Origin: JANPEZ01 sp031423155
GTDB lineage: Bacteria > Actinomycetota > UBA4738 > HRBIN12
NCBI GenBank assembly: GCA_031423155.1
Contig: JANPEZ010000101.1
Location: 1-43,435 of the forward strand
Direction of reading: 5' to 3'
DNA length: 43,435 nucleotides
In this document: in pieces, positions 9,221 through 17,998 of the stretch
Position numbering within the stretch: position 1 is the stretch's first letter
Layout: each line of letters starts with the position of its first letter
Translations under genes and position numbers: made by a program
The notes under the pieces: model-generated
Database searches by the model: none
The model's input: only the letters and a program-made list of their open reading frames with translations
What the model was told of the DNA's origin: nothing

Positions 9221-9573
9221 CGCTTATCGAGCTCCTCGCGCAGCTTCCCGACTTCGGCTTCGAGTTGCTGGACGCGTTCGGCCAGAGCCGTTGTCAGCTC
9301 GGCGTGCTCGGCTATGAGCCGGTCGTAGCGCCATGAGATCGGACGCATCAGCCGGAAGAGCCGCAGTTTCAGCTGCCGGCGCCAGCGCGACGTGGACGCA
9401 AGATTGATCTCTCCTCGCGGGATCGCGGCCTTCTCGTCGGCCCGCATGAGCGCGGCGAGATCGTGAAGTTCGTTGCGGACGTCGCCGGTGCTCATGCGTC
9501 CGCGCGATGTGCCCTCCTCGGCCCAGTACAGCTCGCGAGCGAGGGCTTCGGCCGCCGGATCCTCATCGGTCAT
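9217..9573 (-). CDS. Small coiled-coil protein of unknown function in the glycan locus
   Basis: A 118-aa hydrophilic protein with no family I recognise with confidence. The centre has a basic segment (STSRWRRQLKLRLFRLMRPIS), and residues ~85-118 form a short coiled coil (LTTALAERVQQLEAEVGKL). Similar helical segments occur as N-terminal parts of methyltransferases or glycosyltransferases in polysaccharide clusters, so it may be an accessory or stand-alone version of such a segment. ATG 9573 was chosen over GTG 9591 because a TACGCT box ends 8 nt upstream, which fits a leaderless start. It overlaps the next GT4 gene by GTGA. Confidence 0.6.
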   Translation of the reverse strand: MTDEDPAAEALARELYWAEEGTSRGRMSTGDVRNELHDLAALMRADEKAAIPRGEINLASTSRWRRQLKLRLFRLMRPISWRYDRLIAEHAELTTALAERVQQLEAEVGKLREELDKR

Positions 9574-9581
9574 GATGGCCG

Positions 9582-9587
9582 AGCGTA
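9582..9587 (-). promoter_or_regulatory. -10 box inside the polysaccharide locus, leaderless start
   Basis: TACGCT on the minus strand ends 8 nt before ATG 9573, the same arrangement as at the LCP gene. It suggests a separate transcript for the coiled-coil protein and the two GT4 genes downstream. Confidence 0.4.
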
Positions 9588-9633
9588 ACACCGGCCGCCT
9601 CGGCGACCCGTGATGTTCGTGTGGAGATGATCG

Positions 9634-10983
9634 CTACCCGCCCGGAGGGAAGATGCCTCCTACGCAATCGGTCCGAAGGGGCATCGGATCGGGAGGCCGA
9701 GGCTCCTGGGAGAAGTCGAACGCCTCGATCAGGTTGTGCGCGTCGCGGTCGCGCTGGGTCAGCTGCGACAGCCCCCAGTTGTCCTCGATGAATCGAAGGA
9801 CGCTGGAGAACTCCCCCAACCTGTGGTCGATGAAACCCCTCTTGGCGTACGGCGAGATCACCAGCAGCGGCACCCGGAACCCGAAACCGAAGTCATCGAC
9901 GAAGGGCGGGGGCACGTGATCGTAGAAGCCGCCGTAGTCGTCCCACGTGAGGAAGATCGCGGTGTTCTTCCACATCGGACTCTTCATGATCGCGTTGATG
10001 ACTTTGGTGGTCCAGTTCTCGCCGTGGCAGAAGCTGTACTCAGGGTGCTCGGAGACCTCGAACCTGGGCGTTATCCAGGTGACGGGAGGCAGGCGGTCGG
10101 CGCGGATGTCTCGGACGACCTCGTCTACCGGGAAGATGTGCCGGTCCCAACGCTCGGGGTTCATCCGGTAGCGCCGGATCGCCGAGTAGGCGCTCCAGAT
10201 GTAGCCCTTCTGCTGCTCGTCGGCCGCGTAGTAGCTCCAGGGGATGTTCGCCTCGTTCAGCAGATCGCCCTCCGTTTCGAAATCGAAGCAGGGCGGGATC
10301 TTGGTGACGATCCCCTCCGAGTCGGTGACCTCGACGAGCTGCTCGTCGGGCGCGTCGCAGCCGAAGGTGTTCGACCCCTGGGTTACCCCCGGGATGCGGC
10401 GCGGATTGTCATGGGCGCCGCCCGACTGCGCCGCGATCGAGTAGAGGTGATTGGGGAACGAGGGCCCGTAAGCGCTGGAGAAGAAGTTGTCACCCAGGAC
10501 GAAGCTCTTGGCCCAGTGCCAGTAGTTCGGCATCTGGTCCTTATGCAGCTGCGTGTACGCCCAACGGTCGGCCGACTCGCCCTGGTTGAAACCATCCATC
10601 AAGCCGTTGTTGTAAGCCAGGAGCGAGCACGGATAGCAGTGAGGGATGTCATCGTACGTCCGTCCGTCGGTCCCCTTGATGAGCGGACGTTCGACGCCAT
10701 GGTCCATCCCCGCACTCGCTCCGTTCGCCCCCGGGAAGGTCCCGTAGAGGTTGTCGAACGTCCTGTTCTCCTTGATGAGGAAGACGACGTGCTTGATGGG
10801 CCAGCGGGTCTTGAAGGCGTCCGCGTCCACGAACGGCGGCAGATCAGAAGGACCCGAAGCGCTCGGCGAGACTGAGGGCGATGAGGACGTCGACGGATGA
10901 GAAGGATCACCGGCGACCGAGCACGCCCCGGCGATGAGGACCATTACGGCAAGAGCTGCGGAGAACGCCAGGCGCGGTTTCAT
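9634..10983 (-). CDS. Lipoprotein phosphoesterase of the phospholipase C/acid phosphatase family (copy 1)
   Basis: A 449-aa protein with a lipoprotein signal peptide (lipobox LIAGAC, Cys21) and a Ser/Pro-rich linker to about residue 50. The catalytic domain begins KHVVFLIKENRTFDNLYG, the metal/nucleophile motif of the phosphoesterase family (PF04185 type), and later shows FLTWDDYGGFYDHV, the second metal motif. These enzymes hydrolyse phosphate monoesters or phospholipid diesters outside the membrane. The gene lies 19 nt downstream of a close paralogue and inside a polysaccharide locus, so the substrate could be a phosphate-containing glycan or its lipid carrier. A TAGACT box lies 10 nt before the ATG. 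Confidence 0.88.
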   Translation of the reverse strand: MKPRLAFSAALAVMVLIAGACSVAGDPSHPSTSSSPSVSPSASGPSDLPPFVDADAFKTRWPIKHVVFLIKENRTFDNLYGTFPGANGASAGMDHGVERPLIKGTDGRTYDDIPHCYPCSLLAYNNGLMDGFNQGESADRWAYTQLHKDQMPNYWHWAKSFVLGDNFFSSAYGPSFPNHLYSIAAQSGGAHDNPRRIPGVTQGSNTFGCDAPDEQLVEVTDSEGIVTKIPPCFDFETEGDLLNEANIPWSYYAADEQQKGYIWSAYSAIRRYRMNPERWDRHIFPVDEVVRDIRADRLPPVTWITPRFEVSEHPEYSFCHGENWTTKVINAIMKSPMWKNTAIFLTWDDYGGFYDHVPPPFVDDFGFGFRVPLLVISPYAKRGFIDHRLGEFSSVLRFIEDNWGLSQLTQRDRDAHNLIEAFDFSQEPRPPDPMPLRTDCVGGIFPPGG

Positions 10984-11002
10984 CGACCGGCGGAGTCTAG
11001 CT

Positions 11003-12391
11003 TCAGCCCTGGGGGGCGGGGTCGGGAGGAGGCGGTTTCCAGATCGGCCCCTTGCAGTCGGTGCGGAGCGGCAGCGGTTCGGGCGCCCTGGGGGTCTGGG
11101 AGAAGTCGAAGTTGTAGGCCAGGTTGTCGGCCCTGCGATCGCGCTCGGTCAACTGCGACAGGCCCCAGTTGTCCTCGATGAAACGAAGAACGCTGGAGAA
11201 CTCCCCCTCCCGGCTGTCGATGACGCCCTGCCTCGAGTACGGGCTTATCGTCAGCAGCGGAACACGGATGCCGAAACCGAAACGATCGATCGACTTCGGA
11301 GGAACGTGGTCGTAGAACCCGCCGAAGTCGTCCCAGGAGATGAATATCGCGGTCGACTCCCACTCCGGGGAGTTCATCAGCGCGTTCACGACCTCGGTCG
11401 TCCAGTTCTCGCCGTAGCAGAAGTTGTATTCGGGATGCTCACTGAGTTGGAACCTTGGCATCACCCAAGTGACCGCGGGAAGGCGGCCCTTCTCGATATC
11501 GCGAACCACGTCGTCGACGGGACGCATGTAGGTGTTCCATAGGTCGGGATCGTTTCGGTAGCGATCGATCGCGCTGTAAGCGGACCAGATGTACCCGAGC
11601 TGGGTGTTGGTCGCGGCGTAGTAGGCCCACGGTATGTTCGCGGCCCTCAGGAGATCTCCCTCCGTACGGAAATCGAAGCAGGGGTCGACCTTCACGGTCT
11701 TACCCTCGGGGTCGATGATCTCGACGTAGGAGCCGGGCTGGGCGATGTCGCAACCCCAGGACTTGGCCAGGCCCTTGTCCAGCTGCTTCTTCAACGAGGG
11801 ATACGGCTGCCAGGGATTGTCGAGCGCCCCTCCGGCTTGCGCCGCTATCGCGTAGAGGTGGTTGGGGAACGAGGGTCCGACGGCCGAGGCGAAGAAGTTG
11901 TCGGACAAGACGTTGCTCTTGGCCCACCGCCAGTAGTTCGGAAGTTGAGAGGGCCTGAACTGGGTGTAGGCATACTTGTCCGCGTACTCGGTCTGGTTGA
12001 AGCCGTCCATCTTCCCGCCTGCGATCGACGCCAGGTTGCAGACGTAGCAGTGCGGGATGTCGTGAGCGCGCTGATCGGTCGCGCGGGTCAAGGGACGCTC
12101 GACGCCGTGATCCATCCCGGATGTGGCGCCTTCGGCTCCGGGGAAGCGGCCGAAGAGGTGATCGAAGCTGCGGTTCTCCTTCAGGATGAACACGACGTGC
12201 TTGATCGGCCACTTGGTAGGGATGGACGTGACGTCGACGGCCGGGGGCAGCGAGTTGGTCGTCGGGTCGGTCGAAGGAGCGGTCGTCGGGCCGGTGCTCG
12301 GATCCGTGCTCCCGTTGCATGCGGCAGCGACGATTGAGAGAACACCGACGAGTGCGACGATGGACGCGATCCGCTTACGGGGGGAGGTCAC
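11003..12391 (-). CDS. Lipoprotein phosphoesterase of the phospholipase C/acid phosphatase family (copy 2)
   Basis: A 462-aa paralogue of the following gene, alignable over nearly its whole length: KHVVFILKENRSFDHLFG, MDGFNQTEYADK, FPNHLYAIAAQ and FISWDDFGGFYDHV. It has a lipobox ending VAAAC (Cys25) and a Thr/Ser/Pro-rich linker. Both catalytic motif blocks are intact, so both copies should be active. The GTG start at 12391 overlaps the rmlD stop as GTGA, which places this phosphoesterase in the same transcript as the dTDP-sugar genes. The predicted site of action is the outer face of the cytoplasmic membrane. Confidence 0.88.
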   Translation of the reverse strand: MTSPRKRIASIVALVGVLSIVAAACNGSTDPSTGPTTAPSTDPTTNSLPPAVDVTSIPTKWPIKHVVFILKENRSFDHLFGRFPGAEGATSGMDHGVERPLTRATDQRAHDIPHCYVCNLASIAGGKMDGFNQTEYADKYAYTQFRPSQLPNYWRWAKSNVLSDNFFASAVGPSFPNHLYAIAAQAGGALDNPWQPYPSLKKQLDKGLAKSWGCDIAQPGSYVEIIDPEGKTVKVDPCFDFRTEGDLLRAANIPWAYYAATNTQLGYIWSAYSAIDRYRNDPDLWNTYMRPVDDVVRDIEKGRLPAVTWVMPRFQLSEHPEYNFCYGENWTTEVVNALMNSPEWESTAIFISWDDFGGFYDHVPPKSIDRFGFGIRVPLLTISPYSRQGVIDSREGEFSSVLRFIEDNWGLSQLTERDRRADNLAYNFDFSQTPRAPEPLPLRTDCKGPIWKPPPPDPAPQG

Positions 12392-13233
12392 TTCCGGGCG
12401 AGTGTACCGGCGAGGAACTCCATCAGCGCGGTCTCGAGAGCGGGGAATGGCTCGATCCCGAGGTGTGGAACGAGTGCGCTCGTGAGTCCTGAATGAAGGG
12501 GCCGCGGTGCGGGAAGTCCGAGATAGACGGCTTTCTGCGGTTCGACCGTACCCGGAAGATTCCCCAGGCCTTTGAGTTCCCTCAGGACGTCGTACCAGGT
12601 CGTCGTCTCGGGCCCCGCCAGGTGATACGTGCCGTAGCGCCCGGTCATGAGCAGCGGCAGGATCCGCGCCGCCAGATGGCCCACGAACGTCGGCGAACCG
12701 GTTCGATCCTGCAGCCCACCGGCCGCCTCTCCGGCTCTCAGCTTGGCGACGGCGCCGGTGAGGAAGTCTAGGCCGCCGCCGAAGACGTATCCGGTGCGCA
12801 CGATGAAGTGCTCGGGCGTTGCGGCACGGACCATCACTTCGCCGGCGAGCTTGGCGCGGCCGTAGACGCTGAGGGGCGCCGGAGGGTCCAGCTCATCGTA
12901 GGGCGCGCTCTTCTTGCCATCGAAGACGTAGTCGGTCGAGACGTGCAAGATCGAGGCCCCGCAAGAGCGCGCGGCCAGCGCCAGTGAGTGAGGGCCGAGC
13001 GCGTTGTCGCGAGTAGCGCGAGCTGGTTCGGACTCGCACGCATCGACGCCCGTGAATGCGGCGAAGTTCAGGACGGCATCGGGTCGCAGCAGCGGGATGG
13101 TGCCCATGACGGCGTCGTGATCGCCGATGTCCAGCTCCGCTCGAGTGAAAGCGTGGATGTCGTGGTGAGCCGGAGCCTGCTCTAGGAAGGCGCGGCCTAG
13201 CCCTCCCCCGGCTCCGGTGACGACAAGCTTCAT
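12388..13233 (-). CDS. rmlD: dTDP-4-dehydrorhamnose reductase
   Basis: A 281-aa extended short-chain dehydrogenase. It has a Gly-rich NAD(P) motif TGAGGGLG (6-13), STDYVFDG (99-106) and the catalytic YGRAK (Tyr124, Lys128), all typical of RmlD, which reduces dTDP-4-keto-L-rhamnose to dTDP-L-rhamnose. The N-terminal motif is usually GxxGQLG; here the Gln is Gly, a mild deviation. ATG 13233 overlaps the rmlB stop by 4 nt. The required 3,5-epimerase gene (rmlC) is not in this window, so either rmlC lies elsewhere or the final sugar is not L-rhamnose. Confidence 0.88.
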   Translation of the reverse strand: MKLVVTGAGGGLGRAFLEQAPAHHDIHAFTRAELDIGDHDAVMGTIPLLRPDAVLNFAAFTGVDACESEPARATRDNALGPHSLALAARSCGASILHVSTDYVFDGKKSAPYDELDPPAPLSVYGRAKLAGEVMVRAATPEHFIVRTGYVFGGGLDFLTGAVAKLRAGEAAGGLQDRTGSPTFVGHLAARILPLLMTGRYGTYHLAGPETTTWYDVLRELKGLGNLPGTVEPQKAVYLGLPAPRPLHSGLTSALVPHLGIEPFPALETALMEFLAGTLARK

Positions 13234-14204
13234 CCCGCAGCGCTCTCGGCAGCCCGCATCGCCTCGACCCAATCGCGGTTGTCCCGGTACCAGCCGACCG
13301 TCCGTTCAAGGGCGTCGTCGAAGTCGGCGACGGGTGACCACCCGAGCGAGCGGAGGCGGTCGACCTTCAGTCCGTAGCGAAAGTCGTGCCCCAGGCGATC
13401 CTGGACGAACTCGATCGAGGACTCGCCGGCACCTGCTATCCCGGCGACCTTGCGCGCGAGTTCCAGGTTCGACAGCTCGTGTCCGGCTCCGATGTTGAAT
13501 ACGGCGCCGGCTTCGCCCTGGTCGAGAGCCGCCAGACACCCTGCGACCCAATCGGTTACGAAGAGCCACTCTCGGCGCTGCTCACCCTTGCCGTAAACGG
13601 GGAGCGGGCGACCGTCCAGAGCGGCGAGCGAGTACGTCGGGATGGCCTTCTCCGGGTTCTGGCGAGGGCCGAACGCGTTCGTCCCTCGGACGATGCTGAC
13701 GGGCAGGCCGTAAGTCACGAAGTAGGAATGGCAGAGAAGATCGGCGGCTGCCTTGCTCGCCGCGTAGGGCGAGCGAGGGCGCAGGGGGTCGTCCTCGCCG
13801 AAGGCGGTCCCCTCGGCGCCGGCGCCGTAGACCTCGTCGGTAGAGACAAGGAGCATCCGAGTGCCGGTCTCGCGGCACGCCTCCAGCATGACCTGGGTCC
13901 CGAGGACGTTCGTGCGGACGAACTCGGCCGGCCCGGCGATGCTGCGGTCGACGTGAGTCTCGGCAGCCGCGTGGATGACACGGTCGGCGGAGGCGACCAG
14001 CGGTGTGACGGCAGCGGTGTCGGCGATGTCTCCGAGTACGAACTCGAACCTATCGTCGCGCTCGTGCCCGGCGAGGTTGCGCATCGAGCCGGCGTAAGTG
14101 AGCTTGTCCAGGACGGTCACGGAAGTGTCCCGGCGCTCTAGCAGCGCGTCGACGAGGTGCGAACCGATGAACCCAGCGCCGCCCGTGACCAGCACATGAG
14201 TCAT
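13230..14204 (-). CDS. rmlB: dTDP-glucose 4,6-dehydratase
   Basis: A 324-aa extended SDR enzyme that converts dTDP-glucose to dTDP-4-keto-6-deoxyglucose. It has the NAD motif GGAGFIG (8-14), LDKLTYAG after the first beta-alpha unit, STDEVYG (121-127) with the Asp-Glu pair used for dehydration, and YAASK (Tyr147, Lys151). REWLFVTDW matches the family's REWLyVeDH substrate segment. ATG 14204 has a good Shine-Dalgarno (AGGAAAGG about 7 nt upstream). A TAGACT box at 14236-14241 (minus strand) could serve as an internal promoter. It acts between RmlA and RmlD. Confidence 0.93.
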   Translation of the reverse strand: MTHVLVTGGAGFIGSHLVDALLERRDTSVTVLDKLTYAGSMRNLAGHERDDRFEFVLGDIADTAAVTPLVASADRVIHAAAETHVDRSIAGPAEFVRTNVLGTQVMLEACRETGTRMLLVSTDEVYGAGAEGTAFGEDDPLRPRSPYAASKAAADLLCHSYFVTYGLPVSIVRGTNAFGPRQNPEKAIPTYSLAALDGRPLPVYGKGEQRREWLFVTDWVAGCLAALDQGEAGAVFNIGAGHELSNLELARKVAGIAGAGESSIEFVQDRLGHDFRYGLKVDRLRSLGWSPVADFDDALERTVGWYRDNRDWVEAMRAAESAAG

Positions 14205-14238
14205 GGCAGGACCTTTCCTTGATCGGGGATGCTCGAGT

Positions 14239-15387
14239 CTACCCTCGGGAGTCCTCGAAGGCCCCGCGCAGGGTCGCCGCGGTCGCGCGCGCGGTCGCCT
14301 CCCAAGTGAACCCGGCTACGCGCGCGTGTCCGGCTGCGCGCAAGAGCCTGCGCAGGTCCTCGTCCGTGAGCAGGCGGCTCAGTGCGTCGGACATCGCATC
14401 GACATCGTCCGGATCGACGAGCAGGGCGGCATCGCCGGCCACCTCCGGCAGCGACGAAACGCTCGACGTCAGGACCGGAACGCCAGCGGCGAAGCCCTCC
14501 AGCACCGGGAACCCGAACCCCTCGTACTTCGAGGGATACACCAGACACGCGGCACCCGAAAGCAATGCGACCTTGTCGGCGTCGCTCACGTAACCGGTGC
14601 GAACGACACGCGACCTCGCCTCGGCCGGTAGCTGAGCCACGGCCCGGTCAAGAGCCTCGACCGCCCGCGGGAACCAGCGAACGGCGCCGCCCGCGATGAC
14701 CAGACTCGCTCCCTCGACGCGGCCGAAAGCCCGAACCAGGTTCTCCAGGTTCTTGCGAGGTTCGATGCCACCCACGAAGAGCGCGTATGGCCCCTCGATG
14801 CCGAACCGGCGGCGCACGTCGTCGATGACCACTTCCGGAGAGGGACGGAAGGCGTCTGCGTCCACGCCGTGATGGACGACATCGACCTTGGCCGCATCGA
14901 TGTCGAACAGGCGCGCGAGGTCATCCCTTGCGGACTTCGAAGGAACCAGCACACGCGGTGCGTCTCGCAGCGTCGACTCGAACCGGCGCAGCCACCTCGC
15001 GTCCATGTGGGGTGCGGTCTCAGGCAAGAGCCTGAAGGCCAGATCGTGGACCATCGGCACGACGCCTGGGCTGCGCGTCGGAGGGGGAACGAAGTTCGTC
15101 GCCAGGACCACGTCGAAATCGACGAGAGATTCCAGCCGGGGCAGGCCGGTTCGCCAGGAGAGCGGTTGATACAGGCGCGCCGGCAACCGAGAGGCCTTCT
15201 CGGTCAGGTTCTTCACGCCAGGGAAGAAGGACCTGTGCTTCAACAGACCCCGGGCGTGCAGATACCAGGCCGTGTAACCGTTCTCGGGATCGGCGGCAGG
15301 AAGGTGCCGGATCAGCTGCTGAGCGTAGTGCCCCACCCCGGTTCGACGAGGATCGAGCGCCGACCTTGCATCTATCAGAACTCTCAC
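14239..15387 (-). CDS. GT4-type glycosyltransferase (mannosyl/rhamnosyltransferase-like)
   Basis: A 382-aa GT-B enzyme. The start MRVLIDARSALDPRRTGVGHY is typical of GT4 proteins in rhamnose/mannose polymer clusters. PYALFVGGIEPRKNLENLVRA is the inter-domain motif, and EGFGFPVLE is a complete EX7E donor-binding motif, followed by GVPVLTSSVSSLPEVAGDAA. The start is GTG 15387; a TAGCCT box formed partly by the rmlA stop codon ends 7 nt upstream. It lies between rmlA and rmlB, so a dTDP-deoxysugar donor is plausible. Confidence 0.9.
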   Translation of the reverse strand: MRVLIDARSALDPRRTGVGHYAQQLIRHLPAADPENGYTAWYLHARGLLKHRSFFPGVKNLTEKASRLPARLYQPLSWRTGLPRLESLVDFDVVLATNFVPPPTRSPGVVPMVHDLAFRLLPETAPHMDARWLRRFESTLRDAPRVLVPSKSARDDLARLFDIDAAKVDVVHHGVDADAFRPSPEVVIDDVRRRFGIEGPYALFVGGIEPRKNLENLVRAFGRVEGASLVIAGGAVRWFPRAVEALDRAVAQLPAEARSRVVRTGYVSDADKVALLSGAACLVYPSKYEGFGFPVLEGFAAGVPVLTSSVSSLPEVAGDAALLVDPDDVDAMSDALSRLLTDEDLRRLLRAAGHARVAGFTWEATARATAATLRGAFEDSRG

Positions 15388-15397
15388 GCCATGAAGG

Positions 15398-16456
15398 CTA
15401 GTCGACTTCGATGCGCGACTGGTCGCCGACTATCAGCCGGTGTATGCCTTCGCTGCCCGAGTGCCTGACGTCCACGCCTCGGCCCAGGATCGAACCGGAA
15501 AGACCTTGTACTCCCTCGATCGCGCAGTCTTCCATGACTATGGAGTCGGCGATCGAGCTGCCTCGGATCAGGCAATCGCGCTCGATCGAAACGTCGGGCC
15601 CCACGACCGCATCCTCCACGACGACATCGGGGCCGATCACGACCGGGCCGATCAGGCGGCTGCGGATCACCTTGGCTCCGGCAGCGATCACCGCCACGCC
15701 CTCTACGGACGAAGCCTCATCGACCTCGCCGTCGTTCTCGGCAGCCAGCACCGAGAGCATCATGCGATTCGCTTCGAGGAGGTCCTCGGGCTTGCCGGTG
15801 TCCTTCCACCAGCCTTCGACCATGGTCGCGCGAACGGTCTTGCCGTGGTCGATCAACCACTGGATCGCCTCTGTGATCTCGTACTCGCCTCGCCAGGAGG
15901 GCTCGAGGGTCTCGGCCGCCTGCAGGATGGAGTCGTCGAATAGGTAGACGCCGACCAGCGCCAGGTCGCTCACGAACTCCCTCGGCTTCTCGACGAGCTT
16001 GACCACGCGCTCGCCCTCAAGGACCGCGACGCCGAAGCGCTCGGGCTCGGGTACTCGCGCGAGGAAGATCTGCGCGTCGGGCCGGGCGCGCTCGAACTCC
16101 TCCACGAAACGCGTGAGTCCTTCGAGCAGAACGTTGTCGCCCAGGTACATCAGGAAGGGCTGGCCTCGGACGAAGTCGGCGGCGGTCAGGACGGCATGCG
16201 CCAGCCCGAGAGGGGCTTCCTGCTGGATGAACGTGACGGAAAGGCCCCAACGCGAACCGTCCCCGACGGCTGCCCTAACCTCATCGGCGGTTGCGCCGAC
16301 GACGATGCCGACCTCGGTGATACCCGCGTCGCGGATCGCCTCCAGGGCGTGGAACAAGATCGGGGTGCCTGCGACCGGTATCAGCTGCTTGGCGCTCGTG
16401 TGGGTGATGGGCCTCAGCCGGGACCCCTCGCCTCCGGACAGGACGAGTGCCCGCAT
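15398..16456 (-). CDS. rmlA: Glucose-1-phosphate thymidylyltransferase, long (StrD-like) form
   Basis: A 352-aa enzyme that makes dTDP-glucose from dTTP and glucose 1-phosphate. The N-terminal GGEGSRLRPIT and KQLIPVAGTPILF are the RmlA signatures, LMYLGDNVL carries the metal-binding Asp, and WKDTGKPEDLLEANR is highly characteristic. The C-terminal ~100 residues are a hexapeptide beta-helix, present in the long StrD-type form (~355 aa) but not in the ~290-aa short RmlA. The ATG overlaps the stop of the LCP gene by one base (TGATG). It commits carbon to the RmlB/RmlD branch downstream. Confidence 0.92.
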   Translation of the reverse strand: MRALVLSGGEGSRLRPITHTSAKQLIPVAGTPILFHALEAIRDAGITEVGIVVGATADEVRAAVGDGSRWGLSVTFIQQEAPLGLAHAVLTAADFVRGQPFLMYLGDNVLLEGLTRFVEEFERARPDAQIFLARVPEPERFGVAVLEGERVVKLVEKPREFVSDLALVGVYLFDDSILQAAETLEPSWRGEYEITEAIQWLIDHGKTVRATMVEGWWKDTGKPEDLLEANRMMLSVLAAENDGEVDEASSVEGVAVIAAGAKVIRSRLIGPVVIGPDVVVEDAVVGPDVSIERDCLIRGSSIADSIVMEDCAIEGVQGLSGSILGRGVDVRHSGSEGIHRLIVGDQSRIEVD

Positions 16457-17904
16457 CAGACTCCCGAGGTGGGGCAGTTCGAGGCGGTGCCTCCCCCGGT
16501 ACCGACCGGCACGGGCGTGTAGCCGCCCGTCACGAGCACGGCGACGGTGGCGCCGGTCAACTCACCCTTCCTGGCTTCGACCAGCTTCAGGTTGGGGAAG
16601 TACTTGGACACGACGTCGGCCTCCGCCTGATGTCCGGGCGCGAAGAGGATCATCGAACCCTTCTCGGATAGTCCGGTCGAATCGTACGTCACGGTCCCGG
16701 GGGCGATGTCGAAGCCGCTGTCGGACAGGGTCTGCTCGACTCCGATCGCAAGCTCCCCGGAATCGTGATCGATCACTACGGTCAAGATGTTCGCCGGGGA
16801 GATCGGGGTGTTGATCAAGGAACTGCCGGTCTCCTTCGGCAACGGCTTGCCCTCGCGGATCGCCTTGAACAGGGCATTGGCCGAAGGGTCCATCTTCACG
16901 ACCGAGAGACCGATCACGTAGCCGGGTGGCAGGACGGTCGTGGGAACGCCGGGTACCGCGCGGAACTCGGCCGCCCCCGTGGAGATCCCCTGTAGCTGAC
17001 TGACGAGGTAGATGACGTCGGCCAACTTGAATCCGGGGTCGGTCACGAGGTTCTGAACCACTGGCTTGATCAGACCGGGGGCCTTGATGATCTCGGCCGG
17101 CGATAGCAGCCGGTTCAGCACGGCGCGCAGGAACTGCTGCTGACGCCCGATACGGGAGAAGTCGGGGATGAAGTCGCACGGCAGATGACGGGTTCGCACA
17201 TACGCGAGCGATTGCTGGCCGTTCAACCTCTGACAGCCGGGTTTCAGATCCAGCTGCGTCAGGGGATCCTGCACCCGGCCCGTGACGGGATCGGCCAGAT
17301 AGGGCGGGATGCAGATGTCAACCCCGCCCAACGTGTTCACGACCCCCTCGAACCCCGCGAGGTCTACGTACAAGATGTGATTGATGTGAAGTCCGGTCAG
17401 GTTCTGAACGGTGCGCGCGACGAGCTGGGGCCCTCCCCCGTTCAGTCCTCCCTCGAAGGCCGCGTTGAGCTTGTCCTCGCCTTGTCCGGGGATCTCGACC
17501 CACAGGTCACGCGGGAACGAAAGGATCGTCGCCTTCTCGGCTTTGGGGTCGGTATGCACCAGGATGACCACGTCGGAGCGGTTCTCGCCGCCGATATCCG
17601 CGTTGCTGCCGTTGGCCTCCTGCTCGGCCGGGGACAGCCCCGCTCGCGAATCGCTTCCCAGGATCAGGTAGTTGCAGACGTCGTCCACACACGGACCCAG
17701 GGTTTGCTGAGGAGTCGAGGTGCCGTCGGCGGACGGATCGTCCAGCACGAAGGTTCGGGCAGCGTGCTGAGCCGAGATGTAGGAGGCCATCGCGACTCCG
17801 GTCACGAGCGCGATCACCAGCGAGAGGGTCGCGACCCCGCCGACCAGCGCGCGCATCATGCGCCCGTGGCCACGCTGATCGCGGGGAACGAGGGGATCTG
17901 CCAT
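16456..17904 (-). CDS. LytR-CpsA-Psr (LCP) family wall-polymer ligase with LytR_C domain
   Basis: A 482-aa protein with one membrane helix (about 18-42) and an extracytoplasmic LCP domain. Visible LCP signatures are YLILGSDSRAG, NRSDVVILVHTDP, ILSFPRDLWVEIPG, the KLNAAF segment and AYVRTRH with the conserved Arg residues that bind the lipid pyrophosphate. Residues ~395-470 match the LytR_C accessory domain. LCP enzymes transfer undecaprenyl-linked glycans onto peptidoglycan, so this is the likely attachment step for the polymer encoded downstream. It is the first gene of the locus. ATG 17904 was preferred over TTG 17913; it has no Shine-Dalgarno but a TACGCT box 8 nt upstream. Confidence 0.92.
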   Translation of the reverse strand: MADPLVPRDQRGHGRMMRALVGGVATLSLVIALVTGVAMASYISAQHAARTFVLDDPSADGTSTPQQTLGPCVDDVCNYLILGSDSRAGLSPAEQEANGSNADIGGENRSDVVILVHTDPKAEKATILSFPRDLWVEIPGQGEDKLNAAFEGGLNGGGPQLVARTVQNLTGLHINHILYVDLAGFEGVVNTLGGVDICIPPYLADPVTGRVQDPLTQLDLKPGCQRLNGQQSLAYVRTRHLPCDFIPDFSRIGRQQQFLRAVLNRLLSPAEIIKAPGLIKPVVQNLVTDPGFKLADVIYLVSQLQGISTGAAEFRAVPGVPTTVLPPGYVIGLSVVKMDPSANALFKAIREGKPLPKETGSSLINTPISPANILTVVIDHDSGELAIGVEQTLSDSGFDIAPGTVTYDSTGLSEKGSMILFAPGHQAEADVVSKYFPNLKLVEARKGELTGATVAVLVTGGYTPVPVGTGGGTASNCPTSGV

Positions 17905-17912
17905 GTCGGGCA

Positions 17913-17918
17913 AGCGTA
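17913..17918 (-). promoter_or_regulatory. -10 box for the LCP-led polysaccharide locus, leaderless start
   Basis: TACGCT on the minus strand ends 8 nt before ATG 17904. It fits the actinobacterial TANNNT -10 pattern with transcription starting at or next to the start codon. No convincing -35 was found. It would drive the large minus-strand locus. Confidence 0.45.
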
Positions 17919-17998
17919 CCCGGCGGGCCCGCGCGGGAGTCCCCCGGCGCGTTGCGTTCCTGTGACGGAATCGTGGCCGAGCCGCGAGGCCCCCGCGA

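Noticed and set aside
9736..10875. 379-residue open frame on the plus strand
   Set aside because: It is antisense to the phosphoesterase gene, which has clear motifs and a signal peptide; the opposite frame is Arg/Val-rich with no motif.
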